Position numbers and translations under genes: made by a program
The notes under the pieces: generated by a model
Databases searched by the model: none
The model's input: the letters and a program-made list of their open reading frames with translations, nothing else
What the model was told of the DNA's origin: nothing
Shown here: positions 55,941 through 63,930 of the stretch, piece after piece
Layout of the letters: each line of letters opens with the position of its first letter
Position numbering within the stretch: the first letter of the stretch is position 1
DNA from: Actinomadura sp. DC4
Lineage (GTDB): Bacteria > Actinomycetota > Actinomycetes > Streptosporangiales > Streptosporangiaceae
DNA length: 64,000 bases
Assembly (NCBI RefSeq): GCF_030406325.1
Contig: NZ_JAUEQY010000036.1
Span: 36,561 to 100,560, forward strand
Direction of reading: 5' to 3'

Positions 55941-55965
55941 GGATGACAGTCACCCACTGTCATCC
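55941..55965. promoter_or_regulatory. XRE-type operator, copy 3
   Basis: Perfect 10-bp inverted repeat GGATGACAGT / ACTGTCATCC with spacer CACCC, 75 nt upstream of the XRE paralog 2 start; another half-site GGTGTCATC follows at once. Core (R)ACAG...CTGT(Y) is shared with the 48298 operator. Confidence 0.72.
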
Positions 55966-56051
55966 GGTGTCATCTACTGCCGGGCGTTCGGGGCGAGCAA
56001 CCTGATGGATGTCGGGCCGCTGAGGCCGGCACTCCGAACAAGCGAAGGGAC

Positions 56052-56091
56052 TTGACACCCGATGGCGCCAACCTATTACTTGTACATGTAC
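56052..56091 (+). promoter_or_regulatory. Transfer-operon promoter with GTACATGTAC palindrome
   Basis: TTGACA at 56052-56057 and a TATTAC-like -10 at 56074 give about 16-nt spacing. The 10-bp palindrome GTACATGTAC (56082-56091) overlaps the expected start. It precedes the small membrane protein and the WhiB-to-FtsK operon. A GntR-type repressor is the likely ligand. Confidence 0.6.
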
Positions 56092-56126
56092 TACCTGTCT
56101 AGCAAACGAGTGGAGGTGAGCCGCTG

Positions 56127-56297
56127 ATGTTCACCCAGCCGAAGAAGTGGCCGCGGTACCTGGCCGGCGCGATCGTCGTCGTCTTCGTGTTCAAGAACCC
56201 GGCGGCAGCCGCTCAGCTGGTCAACCACCTCAGCGGGCTCATCTCGCAGGGGGCGACCGCGCTGTCTCAGTTCGCCTCCGCTCTGCACGTCGGCTGA
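56127..56297 (+). CDS. Small single-span membrane protein
   Basis: 56 residues starting MFTQPKKWPRYLAGAIVVVF, one membrane helix (YLAGAIVVVFVF) followed by an amphipathic tail ending ASALHVG. GGAGGTGAG lies 7-13 nt upstream. First gene of the transfer region; small SpdB-like membrane proteins are typical there. Function unproven. Confidence 0.7.
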   Translation: MFTQPKKWPRYLAGAIVVVFVFKNPAAAAQLVNHLSGLISQGATALSQFASALHVG

Positions 56298-56301
56298 TCC
56301 G

Positions 56302-56351
56302 GTGCACAGCCACCAAGCACGGCACCGGACCGCCGAACCCGACCGATCACA
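56302..56351 (+). repeat. Leader repeat A (before whiB-like gene)
   Basis: 50-bp sequence, conserved core CAGCCACCAAGCAC then GACCGATCACA, shared with 60691-60739 and 63241-63289. It ends about 15 nt before the ribosome site of the WhiB gene. Confidence 0.72.
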
Positions 56352-56376
56352 CGCCCGATTCACCTGGAGGTTTCGC

Positions 56377-56697
56377 GTGAACGATCATCCGAGCAAGCTG
56401 ACCACCCCGGATCTGCGGGACGAGTGTCTCGATGGCGCTCAGTGCCTGTTCGACGGCGAGTTGCACGACGGCCCGGACCCCGCCGACCGGATCGAGCACC
56501 CCGACGCCCGCGCCGCTCGCGAGGACGTCGCCAAGGACATCTGCGTCACCTGCCCCGTACAGGCCGCCTGCCTGGAACACGCCATCTGGACCAAGCCCAC
56601 CACCGGCATCCGGGCCGGGCTTACCGCCGATGAGATCGCCCAGCTCGGCGCGCGACGCATCGAGCAGCTCGGCGCCGACTACGAGGAGGTGGCCTGA
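56377..56697 (+). CDS. WhiB-family iron-sulfur regulator
   Basis: 106 residues from a GTG with GGAGG 10 nt upstream. Four cysteines: DECLDGAQCLFDG (two) and DICVTCPVQAACLEHAI (CxxC-x5-C). The GVWGG-type turn reads GIRAGL here. Cys spacing fits a [4Fe-4S] WhiB-like protein. Likely regulates transfer genes with the neighbouring XRE/GntR proteins. Distinct from chromosomal WhiB classes by the unusual GIRAGL turn. Confidence 0.85.
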   Translation: MNDHPSKLTTPDLRDECLDGAQCLFDGELHDGPDPADRIEHPDARAAREDVAKDICVTCPVQAACLEHAIWTKPTTGIRAGLTADEIAQLGARRIEQLGADYEEVA

Positions 56698-56699
56698 CC

Positions 56700-57116
56700 A
56701 TGGGGTACACCGCCACAGAGCTGGCCGCGCTCCTGCGCGTCGGCGCCCGAGGTTGCCACTCCGATGAAGCCGCGGTTGGCCTGCTGGTCGAGCACGACCT
56801 GTGGCTGCACCGCCACGACTTCGTCCGTACATGCGTCGCCGTCGAGACCGACCTGTTCGACGAGGACGAAGACGTCGCGGCCTTCATTGACTGGAGCGCC
56901 GCGGTAAGGGTCCTCGACGCCGGAGGCCTGCCGTGCTCCACCGGTGAGGGAGCCGTACTCCGCATCGCCGCCGGGCTGGCCGGAGTGCCGGTCAATCTGC
57001 GGGCGATGCTCGGCGGCCTGGACGCCCGCAACATCCGCCTCGTCGCCCAGGCCGTCATGCGCGCCAACGGCACCCCTGCTGACGCGCAGCAGAAGGAGGG
57101 GCATCGCCGTGGCTGA
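56700..57116 (+). CDS. Hypothetical AICE protein
   Basis: 138 residues starting MGYTATELAALLRVGARGCH, alpha-helical, with HRHDFVRTCVAVETDLFDED. No family recognised, but it occupies the usual position between WhiB and DUF2637 in related elements. Overlaps the next gene by 8 nt. Confidence 0.68.
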   Translation: MGYTATELAALLRVGARGCHSDEAAVGLLVEHDLWLHRHDFVRTCVAVETDLFDEDEDVAAFIDWSAAVRVLDAGGLPCSTGEGAVLRIAAGLAGVPVNLRAMLGGLDARNIRLVAQAVMRANGTPADAQQKEGHRRG

Positions 57117-58143
57117 GCCGTACACCGCTCCGTACCTGGCGCCCGTTCACGCACCCGCGCCTACGGAGGTACGGACACGGGCGCTGACCGAGCACGAGCA
57201 GACCGCCGTCGCGGTGGTCGGGGGACTGGTCGCCGCGCTGGGGCTGCTCGGGTTCGTCAACAGTTTCGCTCGCGTCGCCGCTGCGGCTCATGAGTCGTTC
57301 GGGCGGCTGGCGTTCACCGTGCCGGTCGGCGTTGACGTCGGGATCGCGGTGTTCTCCGCGCTCGACATCGTGCTCGCCCGCCTCGATATGCGGGTCCGGT
57401 GGCTGCGGCTGATCCCGTGGTCGCTGACCGGCGCGACGGTCTACCTGAACGTCGCCGGCGAGACGTCGGTGTTCGGGATCGTCGCGCACGCCATGCTGCC
57501 CGCCCTGTGGGTCGCCGCGGTGGAGGTCGCCGCGCACGTCGTCCGCGTCCGCGCTGGGCTGGCCGCCGGTACGCGGATGGATTCGATCCGGCTGTCGCGG
57601 TGGCTGCTCGCGCCCGTCCCGACCGTACGGCTGTGGCGCCGGATGGTGCTGTGGGAGACCCGCTCCTACCCTGCCGCGCTCACCCGCGAGCGTGACCGCG
57701 TCCTGGCGCTCACCGATCTACAAGATGCGTACGGTCTGGGCTGGCGATGGAAGGCACCTCGCCGGACGAAAGCGCTCTACAAGCTCGGCGAACTGACCCC
57801 TGCCGGGGAACTTCCCGCGCTGTCCGCTCCGCAGCCGGAGCCAGCGGAGAGGACGCCTCGCCGGACGGCGAGCGAACCTTCGCACGGACGGTCCGCTCGG
57901 CGTACGAGCGCACGGTCCCGGGCCAAGCGCCGGACCGTCCCCAACGTCGATGACCTTATGGCCGCCGGACGGCGCATCGCGGTCGAAGCAGACGAACGCG
58001 GCGAGCCGCTCACGCGGGATCGCCTCGCCGCAGCCCTCCGCCAGGCCGGATCCACCGCCGGAAACGAACGCGTCGGTGCTCTGCTGACGCGCCTCAAAAC
58101 CGAGACCGACAGCCCGGCCCGTACGGGAGGTGCGCAGCAGTGA
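57109..58143 (+). CDS. DUF2637 membrane protein
   Basis: 344 residues from a GTG with GGAGGGG upstream. Four hydrophobic segments at about 35-175 (AVAVVGGLVAALGLLGFVNS, LAFTVPVGVDVGIAVFSALD, LIPWSLTGATVYLNVAG, AMLPALWVAAVEVAAHVVRV) form the DUF2637 domain common in actinomycete plasmids and AICEs. The C-terminal half is basic and Arg-rich. Probably a Spd-type spread or transfer accessory. Stop overlaps the FtsK start (GTGA). Confidence 0.83.
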   Translation: MAEPYTAPYLAPVHAPAPTEVRTRALTEHEQTAVAVVGGLVAALGLLGFVNSFARVAAAAHESFGRLAFTVPVGVDVGIAVFSALDIVLARLDMRVRWLRLIPWSLTGATVYLNVAGETSVFGIVAHAMLPALWVAAVEVAAHVVRVRAGLAAGTRMDSIRLSRWLLAPVPTVRLWRRMVLWETRSYPAALTRERDRVLALTDLQDAYGLGWRWKAPRRTKALYKLGELTPAGELPALSAPQPEPAERTPRRTASEPSHGRSARRTSARSRAKRRTVPNVDDLMAAGRRIAVEADERGEPLTRDRLAAALRQAGSTAGNERVGALLTRLKTETDSPARTGGAQQ

Positions 58144-60251
58144 GCGACCACGCCACGTCGCCCGAGCCCATGGGTGAGCTGATCCCGCTCCACCCGACGA
58201 CGGCACTCAGCAGGTCCGAGGGCACCCATTACGAGGTGGTCCTGGACGAGGAGACCACGCCCACGCGCGACGCGGTTCTCGTCGAGCCGCCCGACCCCGT
58301 ACGAGAACGGCACCCGATCATCCCGGCCGAGCTGCGCGGCTGGCCCACCATCCGGGCGACCGCCGAGCACGCCATCGGACGGTGGGCGCACCAGCTCAGC
58401 TACCACGCCGTACGCGCACCTCGTTATGCCGTGCTCGGCTGCTTCTGGGCCTCCGTCGGGGTGTTCCGGCTGACGGGGCGGCATCTGCGCTGGTGGTGGG
58501 TGACCGAGCAGTTCGGCCTACGGCAGGGCGCTGCCGAGCGGAACGACCCCGAGATGTGGATGAAGCTCCACCGCGAGGTCAAGGCCACCCGTACCTGGCG
58601 CGGCATCGTCCTCGTCGGCGAGGCCGCCGGCGTCGCCATGGCCGCCGGAGTAATCCTCACCGGGCCGGCCTGGCTGCTGGCCGCCACGCTCGCCGGAGTC
58701 GTGCCCGCCCTGGCGCGCATCGGGCGGCCGACCGATCGGCGCATCATCTCTGCGGCGATCGTCACGCCGAGGTTCCGCAAGCTCAACCCGGACATCGTGT
58801 TGCGCGCCTACTACGCGGCCAAGCTCGGCGACCCCGACAAGCCCGGCCAACAGGTCCAATTCGGCTCGACCATGTCCCGCGACGGCAACGGCTCACGCGT
58901 CCTGATCGACCTGCCCCATGGCAAGGGCCTGGACGACGCGGTTAAAGCCAAGCCCGCCATCGCCTCCGGCCTGGACGTCTCGCTCTCCCAGGTGTTCATC
59001 ACCCGCGACCCGACCTCGCATCGCCGGCACGCGCTGTGGGTCGCGGACCGTGACCCGCTGGCCATCCCGGCCGGTCGTACGCCGCTGCTCGTGTGCAAAC
59101 CCACCGACATCTGGGCACCGGCACCGTTCGGCCTGGACGAGCGCGGCAACCGCGTCGCGGTCGAGATGATGTGGAACTCCATCCTCGTCGGCGCCCAGCC
59201 ACGGCAGGGCAAGACGTTCTCGGCCCGCGCACTGGCGCTGTACGCGGCGCTGGACCCGTACGTGAAGCTGTCGGTCTTCGACGGCAAGGGCTCACCGGAC
59301 TGGCGCAAGTTCCGGCTCGTCGCCGACCGGTGCGCGTTCGGGCTGGCGATGACCCGCGACGGTGACCCCGTTGAGCTGTTCATCGACTCCTTGCACGCGA
59401 TCAAGGCCGACGTGCAGGACCGCTACCAGCGGCTGTCCGAGCTGCCGGTCGACGTGTGCCCCGAAGGGAAGCTGACGCGCGAGATCGCTCGTGACCCGCG
59501 CTATCGGATGCCGGTCCGCCTCGTCGTGCTCGATGAGTTTCAGGAGTACTTCGACCTGCCCGACGCCGACGCGACCAAGGAGGTCGCCGCGCTGCTGGTG
59601 TTCCTGGTCAAGGTCGCACCGGCCGCCGGCGTCATCGTGCTGGGGGCGACTCAGAAGCCGAGCGGCATCGGTACGGGACAAGTCGCGCAGCAGTTCAACG
59701 CCTTCCGCGACAACCACCAGATCCGGTTCTCGCTACGTACGGGTTCCTGGCAGGTGTCGGAACTCGTCCTGGGCTCGGGTGCGTACTCCGAAGGCTTCGA
59801 CTCCTCGACCTTGTTGCCTGACTACAAGGGCGTCGGGATCCTGCGCGGTGCCTCGGATGCGACGCCGACCGTACGGACCCATCTGGCCGACGCCCAAGAC
59901 ACCGAGAAGATCCTGACCGCTGCCCGCGCCTACCGCCAACGCGCCCGGACCCTTACCGGGACGGCCGCGGGGGAGGACGTCACCCGCGAGGCGCGGGACG
60001 TGCTCGCCGACGTCCGCCAGATCTACAACCCCGGCGAACGCGGCCTGCACTGGCAACAGATCGCCACCCGGCTCGCCGCCACCTATCCCGAGCACTACGC
60101 CGACCTCACACCCGATGCGATCTCCGCCCAGGTGCGCGCGTTCGGTGTCCCGTCCGTCGACGTGAAACGCGACGGCCTGACCCTCAAAGGCGCCCGTACC
60201 GACGCGATCAACGCCGCCATCGAACGCCGCGCCATGACCACCGACCGGTAG
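58140..60251 (+). CDS. FtsK/SpoIIIE-type DNA-transfer ATPase (Tra)
   Basis: 703 residues. N-terminal membrane segments (YAVLGCFWASVGVFRLTG; IVLVGEAAGVAMAAGVILTG, then PAWLLAATLAGVVPAL). Walker A NSILVGAQPRQGKTFSARAL near 350, Walker B VRLVVLDEFQEYFDL near 461, then GVIVLGATQKPSGIGTG. C-terminal winged-helix-like part. This is the single-protein double-stranded DNA translocase of actinomycete conjugation (TraB/TraSA type). No relaxase is needed or seen. Confidence 0.9.
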   Translation: MSDHATSPEPMGELIPLHPTTALSRSEGTHYEVVLDEETTPTRDAVLVEPPDPVRERHPIIPAELRGWPTIRATAEHAIGRWAHQLSYHAVRAPRYAVLGCFWASVGVFRLTGRHLRWWWVTEQFGLRQGAAERNDPEMWMKLHREVKATRTWRGIVLVGEAAGVAMAAGVILTGPAWLLAATLAGVVPALARIGRPTDRRIISAAIVTPRFRKLNPDIVLRAYYAAKLGDPDKPGQQVQFGSTMSRDGNGSRVLIDLPHGKGLDDAVKAKPAIASGLDVSLSQVFITRDPTSHRRHALWVADRDPLAIPAGRTPLLVCKPTDIWAPAPFGLDERGNRVAVEMMWNSILVGAQPRQGKTFSARALALYAALDPYVKLSVFDGKGSPDWRKFRLVADRCAFGLAMTRDGDPVELFIDSLHAIKADVQDRYQRLSELPVDVCPEGKLTREIARDPRYRMPVRLVVLDEFQEYFDLPDADATKEVAALLVFLVKVAPAAGVIVLGATQKPSGIGTGQVAQQFNAFRDNHQIRFSLRTGSWQVSELVLGSGAYSEGFDSSTLLPDYKGVGILRGASDATPTVRTHLADAQDTEKILTAARAYRQRARTLTGTAAGEDVTREARDVLADVRQIYNPGERGLHWQQIATRLAATYPEHYADLTPDAISAQVRAFGVPSVDVKRDGLTLKGARTDAINAAIERRAMTTDR

Positions 60252-60336
60252 CGGCACACCCGCAACCGGTAGCGCGCACGCTACCCGGCCCGCTACCCAC
60301 CCGACCTGCGGCAATAAGCCCAGGTCGCGGGTAGCG
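60247..60336. repeat. Iterated GGTAGCG/CGCTACC motif
   Basis: Five copies of GGTAGCG in 90 bp: forward at 60247, 60268 and 60330, inverted at 60279 and 60291. One inverted pair makes a hairpin GGTAGCG-CGCA-CGCTACC. The first copy overlaps the FtsK stop. Could be an FtsK-Tra DNA-recognition cluster (clt-like), replication iterons or a terminator. Confidence 0.55.
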
Positions 60337-60379
60337 GTCCCCACCTCGCATGCCCGAAAACAGCCCAGAAAGGTTCGTC

Positions 60380-60661
60380 ATGACCCTGCTCGCCGCTACC
60401 GACACCGGCTCATCCGCCGGACCCCTGCTCGTGTTCGCCCTCGTCCTCGCCATCGGCTACGCCGTCGCGTGCCTCATCTGGCCGTTCCGCGGCTGCCGCC
60501 GCTGCGAAGGCACCGGCCGCATGCTCTCACCGACCGGCCGCGCCTGGCGGCTCTGCACGCACTGCTCCGGGACCGGCGCCAAGCTCCGCCTCGGCCGCCG
60601 CATCTACAACCACCTCACGCGGACCCACGGCCGCGGCCACGGCACCCGCAAACCACGATGA
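60380..60661 (+). CDS. Small membrane protein with zinc knuckles
   Basis: 93 residues from ATG 60380 (AGAAAGG upstream). One membrane helix (LLVFALVLAIGYAVACLIWP) and then two CxxCxGTG knuckles, GCRRCEGTGRML and LCTHCSGTGAKL, of DnaJ type. Basic C-terminus. Common in AICE/plasmid transfer regions. Function unknown. Confidence 0.7.
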   Translation: MTLLAATDTGSSAGPLLVFALVLAIGYAVACLIWPFRGCRRCEGTGRMLSPTGRAWRLCTHCSGTGAKLRLGRRIYNHLTRTHGRGHGTRKPR

Positions 60662-60690
60662 CCGCCCCGCAGAAACGTCAGTGCGGCCCG

Positions 60691-60739
60691 GCGCACAGCC
60701 ACCAAGCACGACGCCGGACCGCCGCCCCAACCGATCACA
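60691..60739 (+). repeat. Leader repeat B
   Basis: 49-bp copy of the sequence at 56302 and 63241; ends 6 nt before the GGAGG site of the 60763 gene. Confidence 0.72.
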
Positions 60740-60762
60740 AAACCGAAGGAGGCCCTTCCATC

Positions 60763-61029
60763 ATGACCCACCCCAGCCAGGCCAGCCACCACAACGACCA
60801 CCAGCGCACGGTATGGCTGCTCCCCGAAGACGGCGTCATCGACCCAATCGCCATCGAGCTGGCCGCGACCGGCGAGCGCTCCGTCGCCCTCACCGAGTCC
60901 GAACGCCGCATCGCCGCGGGCCTCATCCTCGCCGCCGGCGGAACCCCGAACCTGATCGCCAAGCGCCTCCACATGGCCCACACCAACGCCCGAACCCTTG
61001 CCGACCAGATCACCTACTCAGCCGCCTAA
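60763..61029 (+). CDS. Small HTH-like AICE protein
   Basis: 88 residues with GGAGG about 11 nt upstream. The C-terminal half (ESERRIAAGLILAAGGTPNL, IAKRLHMAHTNARTLADQIT) looks like a LuxR/sigma-4 type HTH. Possibly a copy-number or transfer regulator. Followed by a strong hairpin. Confidence 0.62.
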   Translation: MTHPSQASHHNDHQRTVWLLPEDGVIDPIAIELAATGERSVALTESERRIAAGLILAAGGTPNLIAKRLHMAHTNARTLADQITYSAA

Positions 61030-61040
61030 GAACTCGCTTC

Positions 61041-61068
61041 TGTCCCGCCGCCTGTGGGCGGCGGGACA
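61041..61068. terminator. Hairpin terminator
   Basis: 12-bp perfect stem TGTCCCGCCGCC / GGCGGCGGGACA with loop TGTG, between the small HTH gene and the replication gene. Confidence 0.75.
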
Positions 61069-61099
61069 CCGGCCCAACCCCGGAAGGGACAGGCACCCC

Positions 61100-63082
61100 G
61101 TGACCAAGCCACACGCGCTCCACCTCATCGACGGCGACCACCAGGACGCCGAGCCCGGCAGCGCGCCACCGCACAACATCGGCGCCGAACAAGTCGTACT
61201 CGGCGCGATGATGCTCTCGCCCGCAGCGCTGAGCGAGGTCCGCGAGCTGCTCGATGGCGGCGAGTTCTACCGGCCCGCCCACACCCGAATCTGGGAAGCG
61301 ATCACCGCCCTCGCCGGCCGAGACGCACCGTTCGATCCGCTCGCGGTCGGTGCCGAACTCGGACGCGACCTCACCAACACCGGAGGCGCTCTCTACCTGC
61401 ACAACCTCATCGCCCAGGTCCCGGCCGCCACCAACGCCGGCTACTACGCCGCGATGATCCGCGACCTCGCCTACGCCCGAACCGTCATCACCACCGGCAC
61501 CCGATTGATCCAGCTCGGCCAGACCGCCACCGGAGACGACACGGCGAACCTCCGCAGCACCGTGGCCGCCGAGATCGCCACCGTCACCTCACGCGATCTC
61601 AGGGGCTGGGCCGACCCGACTCCGCTCACCGCCAGCCCGACCGGTCTGCCGGGCTTCCCGTTGTGGACGTTCCCGGACTGGCTGGGGGAGTACGCGGCCT
61701 CGCTCGCCGAGGTCACCCAAACCCCGGCCGACCTCGCCGGTTGCCTCGCCCTGGCCGTGCTCGCCGTGGCGGCCGGCGGGAAGGTATGGATCCAGGCCTC
61801 GGCCTGGCGCGAACCGGCGAACCTGTTCACCGTCATCGTGCTCCCACCCGGCAACCGCAAGTCCGAGGTCTACCGGGCGATGTGCGCGCCCATCAAGGCC
61901 GCCGAACAGACCCTCATCGCCGAAGCCGAACCCTTGATCGCTGAAGCGGCCATCGCCCGGCGCATCGCCGAGGCCCGCGCCGAACAGAGCGCCAAGACCG
62001 CAGAGAACGCCACGGCTCTCGACCCCACCCAACGCGCCCTGGCGCTCGTTGAGGCCACCGAAGCCCGACTCGAGCTCGACGCCGCCGTGGTCCCCGCGAG
62101 GCCGCGGTTGTTCTCCGACGACGCCACGGTGGAAGTCCTCACCTCCCTGCTGTGCGAGCAGGGAGGGCGGATGGCCGTGCTGTCACCCGAGGGCGAGATC
62201 TTCTCCATCGCCGCCGGTCGCTATTCCGGCGCCCCGAACTTCGCCGTCCTAAAGAAAGGCCACGCCGGTGAAGAGATGCGCGTCGACCGCATGGGCCGCG
62301 ACTCCGAACACATCGACAACGCCACCGTCACCCTCGGCATCTGCACCCAACCCGGCGTCCTGACCGAACTCGGCGACACACCCCAATTCCGAGACCAAGG
62401 ACTCCTCGGCCGCCTCCTCTACGCCGTCCCGGACTCCCTGCTCGGCCACCGCAAGAACAAACCCGACCCCATGCCCACCGACCAAGAGGCGACCTACCAG
62501 ACCACGATGAAAGCCCTGGTGCTCTCCCTGGCTCGCCTCACCGAACCGGCAACCCTCACCTTCACCGACGAGGCACACGAGGCCATCACCCAGCTCCTCG
62601 CAGACACCGAACCCCGCTTCCGCCCAGACGGCGACCTGGCCCACATGACCGACTGGGGCGGCAAACTCGTCGGCGCAACCGTACGGATCTCCGGGCTGCT
62701 CCACCTGGCCAAGCACCTCCGCGACGGGTGGAACCGACCCATCACCGCCGACACCTTCGCCGACGCCCGCGACATCGGCGAATACTTCACCGCGCACGCG
62801 AAGGCTGCCTACGACGCGATCGGCGTTGACCCAGCGATAGCCGACGCCAAAGCCCTCCTCGATTGGACGCGCAACACCGCACGAGTCCGCTTCGCCGCCC
62901 GGGACGCCCAGCCGCCACTACGCGCCCGGTTCAAGAAGGTCACTGACCTCGACCCCGCCCTACGCGTCCTGGAAACCCACGGCTGGATTCGCCGCCTGCC
63001 ACCGCCACCCAGGACCGGCCGCGGACGTCCGGCTGCGCCGACGTACGAGGTCCACCCCGCCGCGCTGGAGACCAGCCGATGA
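61100..63082 (+). CDS. DnaB-N / DUF3987 replication protein (primase-helicase-like)
   Basis: 660 residues from a GTG with GGAAGGGA upstream. Residues 20-150 match the DnaB helicase N-terminal domain (IGAEQVVLGAMMLSPAALSE; LTNTGGALYLHNLIAQVPAA). The main body is DUF3987-like with a Walker A-like loop VIVLPPGNRKSEVYRAM, then AVLSPEGEIFSIAAGRYSGA and HIDNATVTLGICTQPGVL. Serves as the replicative protein of the element, in place of a RepSA-type initiator. Followed closely by leader repeat C, xis and int. Confidence 0.8.
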   Translation: MTKPHALHLIDGDHQDAEPGSAPPHNIGAEQVVLGAMMLSPAALSEVRELLDGGEFYRPAHTRIWEAITALAGRDAPFDPLAVGAELGRDLTNTGGALYLHNLIAQVPAATNAGYYAAMIRDLAYARTVITTGTRLIQLGQTATGDDTANLRSTVAAEIATVTSRDLRGWADPTPLTASPTGLPGFPLWTFPDWLGEYAASLAEVTQTPADLAGCLALAVLAVAAGGKVWIQASAWREPANLFTVIVLPPGNRKSEVYRAMCAPIKAAEQTLIAEAEPLIAEAAIARRIAEARAEQSAKTAENATALDPTQRALALVEATEARLELDAAVVPARPRLFSDDATVEVLTSLLCEQGGRMAVLSPEGEIFSIAAGRYSGAPNFAVLKKGHAGEEMRVDRMGRDSEHIDNATVTLGICTQPGVLTELGDTPQFRDQGLLGRLLYAVPDSLLGHRKNKPDPMPTDQEATYQTTMKALVLSLARLTEPATLTFTDEAHEAITQLLADTEPRFRPDGDLAHMTDWGGKLVGATVRISGLLHLAKHLRDGWNRPITADTFADARDIGEYFTAHAKAAYDAIGVDPAIADAKALLDWTRNTARVRFAARDAQPPLRARFKKVTDLDPALRVLETHGWIRRLPPPPRTGRGRPAAPTYEVHPAALETSR

Positions 63083-63240
63083 CCGCCACACAGCGTCAGC
63101 GCCGCGACGGTTGCAGGCCGCGGTCAGGACCTGAAGCACGTAAGCGAAAAGCAGCACAAGCAATTCTGCTGATTTCCGCTTACCCGCTTCACCATGCCCG
63201 CCCGCCCCCGAGCACCAGATCAGGACACACACCGTGACCG

Positions 63241-63289
63241 GCGAACAGCCACCAAGCACACGCCGGCCACGCCAACCCGACCGATCACA
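63241..63289 (+). repeat. Leader repeat C
   Basis: 49-bp third copy; ends 6-7 nt before the GGAGG that serves xis. Confidence 0.72.
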
Positions 63290-63310
63290 ACGCTCGGAGG
63301 CGACCGCTCC

Positions 63311-63508
63311 GTGAAGACCTCAGAACGAACCCACGACAAGCTCACCCTCACCGAAGTCTGCACCGAACTCGGCATCTCTCGCTCAACCTTCTACGACTGG
63401 CGCGCCAAGCGCCGCGCCCCACGCTGCATCACCCTGCCCAACGGCAGCCTCCGCATCCGCCGAGCCGAACTGGACCGCTGGCTCGACGAACGAGAGGACG
63501 CCGTCTGA
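63311..63508 (+). CDS. xis: Excisionase-like MerR-type HTH protein (Xis)
   Basis: 65 residues from a GTG. HTH_17 type: KLTLTEVCTELGISRSTFYD, then WRAKRRAPRCITLPNGSLRI. Overlaps the integrase ATG by one base (TGATG), the classic xis-int order in AICEs. Directs excision. Confidence 0.85.
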   Translation: MKTSERTHDKLTLTEVCTELGISRSTFYDWRAKRRAPRCITLPNGSLRIRRAELDRWLDEREDAV

Positions 63509-63930
63509 TGCAAGACATCACCTACGACGTCCGCATCTATGGAATCGAGAAAAGGAAGAACGCGGCAGGGAAGGTGATCACCTACCGGGTGCTCTGGAGG
63601 GTGGCGGGCACCCTCTTCCGAGAGACGTACAAGAAGAAGGCTCAGGCCGACAGCTTCCGTTCCGAGCTGGTCGCCGCCGTCAACAAGGCCCAGGCATTCA
63701 GCAGACAGACCGGCCAGCCAGTGACATGGAAGCAGACGATCAATCACATGAGCTGGTACGAGTTCGCCTGCAACTACGCAGATATGAAGTGGAAAGACGC
63801 CTCGGCGAAGCACCGTGCAGACATCGCGCGAGTACTCATGCTGGCTACGCCCGTGCTCTTCTCCTCGAAGCGCTGGACCGCCCCGGCGATCTTGGAGGCT
63901 AGATCGCTTGGATACGTGAAGTTATCTTAG
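63508..63930 (+). pseudogene. int: Tyrosine integrase, truncated by an IS3-family insertion
   Basis: Translation begins MQDITYDVRIYGIEKRKNAA and continues through the SAM-like/arm domain (ADMKWKDASAKHRADIARVL) to Arg122 at 63871-63873. After that the frame runs through 18 codons of IS sequence and stops. Residues 1-122 are normal for an AICE integrase N-terminus; the catalytic domain (R-H-R-Y) is absent here and should lie beyond the IS, outside the window. The element therefore cannot integrate or excise by itself unless the IS leaves precisely. Confidence 0.85.

Noticed and set aside
63079..63237. 52-codon ORF overlapping the replication-gene stop by ATGA
   Set aside because: Arg/Pro-rich random-looking peptide without family or coding signature; the region is better explained as leader for repeat C.
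56302..63289. CRISPR array
   Set aside because: The three repeats are kilobases apart, each before a gene, with no regular spacers or cas genes anywhere in the window.
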